Assembly: GCA_934276485.1 (NCBI GenBank)
Contig: CAKQTE010000055.1
Location: 1-7,104, forward strand
Reading direction: 5' to 3'
DNA length: 7,104 nt
From: an uncultured Spirochaetales bacterium
Lineage (GTDB): Bacteria > Spirochaetota > Spirochaetia > Sphaerochaetales > Sphaerochaetaceae
Positions 4,872-7,104 of this stretch are shown here, piece after piece. Position 1 is the stretch's first letter; every line of letters starts with the position of its first letter. The notes under the pieces were generated by a model, which was given only the letters and a program-made list of their open reading frames with translations, was not told the origin of the DNA and did not search any database. The translations under genes were made by a program, and so were the position numbers.

Positions 4872-6032
4872 ATGAAGAATGGTTTGTTGCATTTTTTGAT
4901 AAAAGACGAGGATGTTTCTTCTGCTAGTGTGCATATAAAAGTAGGAAAGGTTGCAGGTGTCATTGGCATCATTGCAAACGTATTTCTTTGCTCAATGAAG
5001 ATAATCGTAGGTTTCTTGTCATCCTCTCTATCTATTGTTGCAGATGGTGTTAATAACCTATCTGATGCTGCATCGTCTGTTGTAACGCTTCTTGGCTTCA
5101 GGCTTGCACAGAAGCCCGCTGACGAAGAGCATCCATATGGACATGCGCGCTATGAATATATAGCGGGGCTATTTGTATCGCTATTGATCATCGTAATTGG
5201 ACTTTCGCTTGTCAAAAGCTCCTTTGGAAAGATCATCCATCCAGAGAGCACTAAGCTTACATGGGTTGTGTTCTTGGTATTGGTTGTATCCATTCTCGTA
5301 AAGATTCTTCTTTCATGTGTTTATGGAAAGTTTGCATCATTGATCTCTTCAACAACACTTAAAGCCACAAGTGTTGATAGCAGAAATGATGTGGTTGCAA
5401 CATTGGCTGTAATGCTTGGATGTGTACTTGAATATTTCTTTGGCTTTCCTCTTGATGGATATATAGGACTTGCAGTTGCTGTTTTCATTCTTATATCAGG
5501 ATTTGGAATTGCAAAGGAAACACTTTCTCCTCTTCTTGGAAGAAAAGCAGACCCAGAGATAGTGAAAAAACTTGGAGATGAGATATCTTCAAATGACAAG
5601 ATCCTCGGTTACCATGACTTATTGATCCATGACTATGGTCCTGGACAGTGCTTTGCATCGGTACATGTCGAGATGAGTGCAGATGAGAATGTAATGTTGT
5701 GTCATCAAATAATCGATATGCTGGAAAGAAAGGTTTTAAAGGAGATGAATATCCATCTTGTAATTCACTACGATCCAGTTGTCACAGATGATGAGGAATT
5801 GAAGAAAGTTCAACAAGAGATAGCAAGGATTGTAAAGAATATCGACTCATCTTATTCAATCCATGATCTGCGCATTATAAAAAGCTGTGATGATAGCATT
5901 ATCTTTTTTGACGTTGTAATTCCATTTGGAATCAAATGCGATGAGAAGAAATTGGAGTGTAATATAGAGTCCCAGCTTTCACACGATGGCTGTTGCTATC
6001 ATGTGAACGTTAGCATCGATAGACAGGATTAG
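4872..6032 (+). CDS. Cation diffusion facilitator metal exporter, Mn-type site, duplicated C-terminal domain
   Basis: A 386-residue membrane protein with six predicted transmembrane segments (about 28-48, 55-75, 96-116, 130-150, 172-192, 196-215), a metal/H+ antiporter. The family loop PADEEHPYGHARYE follows segment 2. The transport site uses N61 and D65 (NNLSD) in segment 2 and D169 and D173 (DSRND) in segment 5. Zinc exporters have His at the first position of each pair; this N/D/D/D pattern resembles the MntE-like manganese branch. A normal cytoplasmic domain (about 225-303, ending HLVIHYDP) is followed by about 80 extra residues with the same order of features (SIHDLRI ... FDVVIP ... HVNVSID), so it looks duplicated. 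The start at 4872 has GGAG 9 bases upstream. The longer frame from a TTG at 4836 begins inside the terminator loop and is rejected. Confidence 0.88.
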   Translation: MKNGLLHFLIKDEDVSSASVHIKVGKVAGVIGIIANVFLCSMKIIVGFLSSSLSIVADGVNNLSDAASSVVTLLGFRLAQKPADEEHPYGHARYEYIAGLFVSLLIIVIGLSLVKSSFGKIIHPESTKLTWVVFLVLVVSILVKILLSCVYGKFASLISSTTLKATSVDSRNDVVATLAVMLGCVLEYFFGFPLDGYIGLAVAVFILISGFGIAKETLSPLLGRKADPEIVKKLGDEISSNDKILGYHDLLIHDYGPGQCFASVHVEMSADENVMLCHQIIDMLERKVLKEMNIHLVIHYDPVVTDDEELKKVQQEIARIVKNIDSSYSIHDLRIIKSCDDSIIFFDVVIPFGIKCDEKKLECNIESQLSHDGCCYHVNVSIDRQD

Positions 6033-6036
6033 TTTT

Positions 6037-6065
6037 TTGGCTTATTTTGTCTTAGATTGTATTCT
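6037..6065 (+). promoter_or_regulatory. Weak candidate promoter of the DUF3737 gene
   Basis: TTGGCT at 6037-6042 and TATTCT at 6060-6065 are 4/6 matches with a 17-base spacer, inside the 51 bases between the exporter stop and the next ATG. No terminator hairpin is visible after the exporter gene, so read-through from it is an equally good explanation for expression. Confidence 0.25.
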
Positions 6066-6083
6066 TAGCACCGAGGTTATTGT

Positions 6084-6920
6084 ATGAAGATTGTAGAGAA
6101 CCAAGTATTGGATCAGGAAAGAGCATTGTATGGAGAGAAGAATCTAATTGTTAGATCTTGCAAATTTGAAGGTCCTGCCGATGGAGAGAGCGCTCTCAAG
6201 GAATGCTTCGATATAAAAGTAGAGGACTCATATTGGGCCTTAAGATATCCATTCTGGCATGATCATGTATTGTCGATTAACAATACAGAACTGACAGAAT
6301 TATGCAGGGCTGCAATATGGTATTCAGATCATGTTATGATCAATAATTCAAAACTTCATGGCATCAAGGCTCTCAGAGAGTGCAAGAATTGTGTGATTTC
6401 AAACTCCGATATCATCTCTCCTGAGTTTGGTTGGTCTGTTGATAACCTAGAGCTAAGAAATGTCAGCGCAGAGGGGGAGTATTTCTTGATGCGCTCTAAT
6501 AACGTCAGAATCAACAATCTCAATCTTAAGGGCAAATATTCATTCCAATATATAAACAACATGAGAATTGAGGACTCTGTGTTGGACACCAAGGATGCTT
6601 TCTGGCATACAGAGAATGTGACTGTTGTGAATAGTACAATAAAGGGCGAGTATCTTGCGTGGTATTCAAAAGGTCTTACATTGATTAACTGTACGATCAT
6701 TGGAACCCAACCCCTATGCTATTGCAAGGATCTAACCTTGATAGATTGTGAGATGGTCGATACCGATTTGGCCTTTGAAAAGTCAGAAGTGAATGCAACT
6801 ATCCTTAACACAGTAGATAGCATCAAGAATCCTCTCTCTGGAGTTATTAAAGTCCAGGATGTCAAAGAGATTATCATGGATGACAAGAATGCAAAAGGCG
6901 AGATAGTCATCGAAAAATAA
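6084..6920 (+). CDS. DUF3737 family beta-helix protein
   Basis: A 278-residue protein without signal peptide or membrane segment. It opens with MKIVENQVLDQERALYG and has KVEDSYWALRYPFWHD at 45-60, which I recognise as the DUF3737 family, of unknown function. From about residue 60 to 225 it is built of short repeats of roughly 19 residues (NNVRINN, NNMRIED, ENVTVVN, KGLTLIN, KDLTLID), each giving a short strand and an Asn/Asp turn. This is the pattern of a right-handed parallel beta-helix. Conserved aromatic-rich turns (W58, W79, W117, W174, W193) could form a binding face. The start has GAGG at 6073-6076, 7 bases upstream. It may be co-transcribed with the metal exporter. Such folds often bind or modify carbohydrate, but no catalytic residues can be named. 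Confidence 0.85.
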   Translation: MKIVENQVLDQERALYGEKNLIVRSCKFEGPADGESALKECFDIKVEDSYWALRYPFWHDHVLSINNTELTELCRAAIWYSDHVMINNSKLHGIKALRECKNCVISNSDIISPEFGWSVDNLELRNVSAEGEYFLMRSNNVRINNLNLKGKYSFQYINNMRIEDSVLDTKDAFWHTENVTVVNSTIKGEYLAWYSKGLTLINCTIIGTQPLCYCKDLTLIDCEMVDTDLAFEKSEVNATILNTVDSIKNPLSGVIKVQDVKEIIMDDKNAKGEIVIEK

Positions 6921-6947
6921 GGATTGCTGATTTTCTTTTTGTCCACC

Positions 6948-6980
6948 CTCTCAATGAATGTTAAGATATATTCTTGAGAG
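6948..6980 (+). terminator. Hairpin after the DUF3737 gene, interrupted by the intron
   Basis: CTCTCAA at 6948-6954 pairs perfectly with TTGAGAG at 6974-6980 around a 19-base AT-rich loop. The expected T run is absent because the group II intron begins at the last base of the 3' arm. The hairpin is most likely the original terminator stem of the upstream gene and the recognition structure for the intron. Confidence 0.5.
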
Positions 6981-7104
6981 TGCGCCAGTTCGGTGTACAT
7001 AGTCTAGCTCGGTGAAAGTCCGAGTCCGGTAAAGCCTAGCAAGCAACCGGTACATAGCCTTGGAGTCTAGCTCGTGAGGGCGGATTTAAGCGTAGGCAGT
7101 GGAG
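6980..7104 (+). mobile_element. Group II intron, 5' end (runs off the window)
   Basis: The sequence changes from AT-rich to balanced base use at GTGCGCC (6980-6986), the conserved 5' splice-site consensus of bacterial group II introns (GUGYG). The first 125 bases of domain I follow. A stem CTCGG at 7008-7012 pairs with CCGAG at 7020-7024 around TGAAAGT, and CCGGT at 7026-7030 pairs with ACCGG at 7046-7050. The wording GGTGAAAGTCCGAGT...GGTAAAGCC, ACATAGCC and GTGAGGGCGG is typical of these introns. The reverse transcriptase/maturase gene and domains II-VI would lie beyond 7104. Insertion right after a hairpin is the habit of group IIC introns, but I cannot fix the class from this piece. Confidence 0.88.

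Noticed and set aside
1..7104. CRISPR arrays, tRNA or rRNA genes
   Set aside because: No regularly spaced direct repeats and no cloverleaf-like or rRNA-like segments were seen on either strand.

Overview
The window looks like a chromosomal stretch from an anaerobic, AT-rich Firmicute, most likely a gut or rumen Lachnospiraceae (Butyrivibrio/Pseudobutyrivibrio-like). The support is indirect: strong AAGGAG-type ribosome binding sites, a GPH sugar symporter paired with a cinnamoyl-esterase-like hydrolase (plant-fibre use), a two-iron superoxide reductase (strict anaerobe), a DUF134-NifX fusion, and a group II intron. No species call is possible from the sequence alone.

Layout. Bases 3-92 are the last 29 codons of an unrecognised gene. 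Bases 278-2407 form a two-gene unit: a GPH-family sugar:cation symporter, then 3 bases later an alpha/beta hydrolase of the feruloyl/cinnamoyl esterase type. It ends in a very good intrinsic terminator (16-bp stem, GUAA loop). A NUDIX hydrolase follows (2516-3040). The 460 bases after it (3041-3500) hold no intact gene. They contain two decayed C-terminal ends of DUF4143-type AAA ATPases, one on each strand, which meet head to head at a TTCGAA palindrome.

Bases 3501-6032 look like a metal and oxidative-stress neighbourhood. A DUF134 DNA-binding domain is fused to a NifX/NifB-type cluster-binding domain with a His/Cys-rich tail. A perfect Shine-Dalgarno and ATG lie at the domain boundary and probably give a second, shorter product. 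Next is a Fur/PerR-like box, then a promoter with a 10-bp inverted repeat at its predicted +1, then a two-iron superoxide reductase (desulfoferrodoxin) and a terminator. Last comes a cation diffusion facilitator whose membrane metal-site residues (N/D/D/D) differ from the zinc pattern and resemble Mn-type exporters; it also carries a second, repeated C-terminal domain.

A DUF3737 beta-helix protein follows (6084-6920). Its probable terminator hairpin directly abuts the 5' end of a group II intron (GTGCGCC at 6980), which runs off the window. The intron's reverse transcriptase gene would lie beyond the edge.

How the parts may work together (inference): the first unit imports oligosaccharides or glycosides and removes hydroxycinnamate esters inside the cell. 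The middle block may couple superoxide removal (Fe-dependent) with metal sensing, metal binding and metal efflux under a Fur/PerR-type regulator.
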